From RQOF01 sp964461135 (GTDB taxonomy: Bacteria; Calditrichota; Calditrichia; RBG-13-44-9): a stretch of 5,445 nucleotides of DNA. Location of the stretch: contig CAYWTB010000152.1 of NCBI GenBank assembly GCA_964461135.1, positions 1 through 5,445 on the forward strand. Direction: 5' to 3'. The translations under genes were made by a program, and so were the position numbers. Below the pieces are notes generated by a model. It ran no database searches, was not told the origin of the DNA, and saw only the letters and a list, made by a program, of their open reading frames with translations. Positions 5,429 to 5,445 of the stretch are shown here, piece by piece (the first letter of the stretch is position 1; every line of letters starts with the position of its first letter).

Positions 5429-5441
5429 CCGGAATTGGATC
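5426..5441. repeat. Small inverted repeat at the window edge
   Basis: GATCC (5426-5430) and GGATC (5437-5441) are reverse complements around a 6-base GGAATT. It overlaps the foot of the preceding hairpin by three bases. It may belong to the same element, which the window truncates. Confidence 0.25.
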
Positions 5442-5445
5442 AAGA

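Noticed and set aside
5361..5445. Long hairpin as an integron attC site
   Set aside because: The R-prime and R-double-prime core sites (GTTRRRY and RYYYAAC) are absent, the stem is too perfect for attC, and no integrase is seen.

Overview
The window is a bacterial stretch with four intact genes, all on the + strand: a Tat-exported threonine-aldolase-like PLP enzyme (91-1251), a small secreted protein with an Ig-like domain and a type IX secretion (T9SS) C-terminal sorting domain (1918-2589), a YghZ-type aldo/keto reductase (2807-3808), and an EntS-like MFS exporter (4044-5360). The best taxonomic clue is the 'YQNFPNPFNP...TTIEY' opening of the sorting domain in the second protein. This form is typical of the FCB superphylum (Ignavibacteria, Calditrichota, KSB1, Marinimicrobia and relatives). 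The group is inferred from that motif alone; no rRNA or other marker gene is present.

Layout. 1-90 is a short AT-rich leader that may hold the tail of an upstream gene. 1252-1917 is a 666-base gap with a strong hairpin at the preceding stop codon and no convincing gene. 2590-2806 and 3809-4043 are shorter gaps. The second of these carries a degenerate 7-bp tandem repeat (3898-3960), an 11-bp inverted repeat that overlaps it, and a possible 8-codon leader ORF that overlaps the MFS start by ATGA. 5361-5428, directly after the MFS stop codon, can fold into one long hairpin with a perfect 16-bp core.

How the genes relate. Gaps of more than 200 bases and separate ribosome binding sites argue against a single operon, and no shared pathway is evident. 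Two products are predicted to leave the cytoplasm: the PLP enzyme folded through Tat, and the Ig-domain protein through Sec and then T9SS. The other two are a cytoplasmic NADPH-dependent reductase and an inner-membrane exporter. I see no defence, mobile or biosynthetic system. The unusual points are the predicted export of a threonine-aldolase-type enzyme, the predicted N-terminal histidine of the T9SS cargo, and the structured intergenic DNA.
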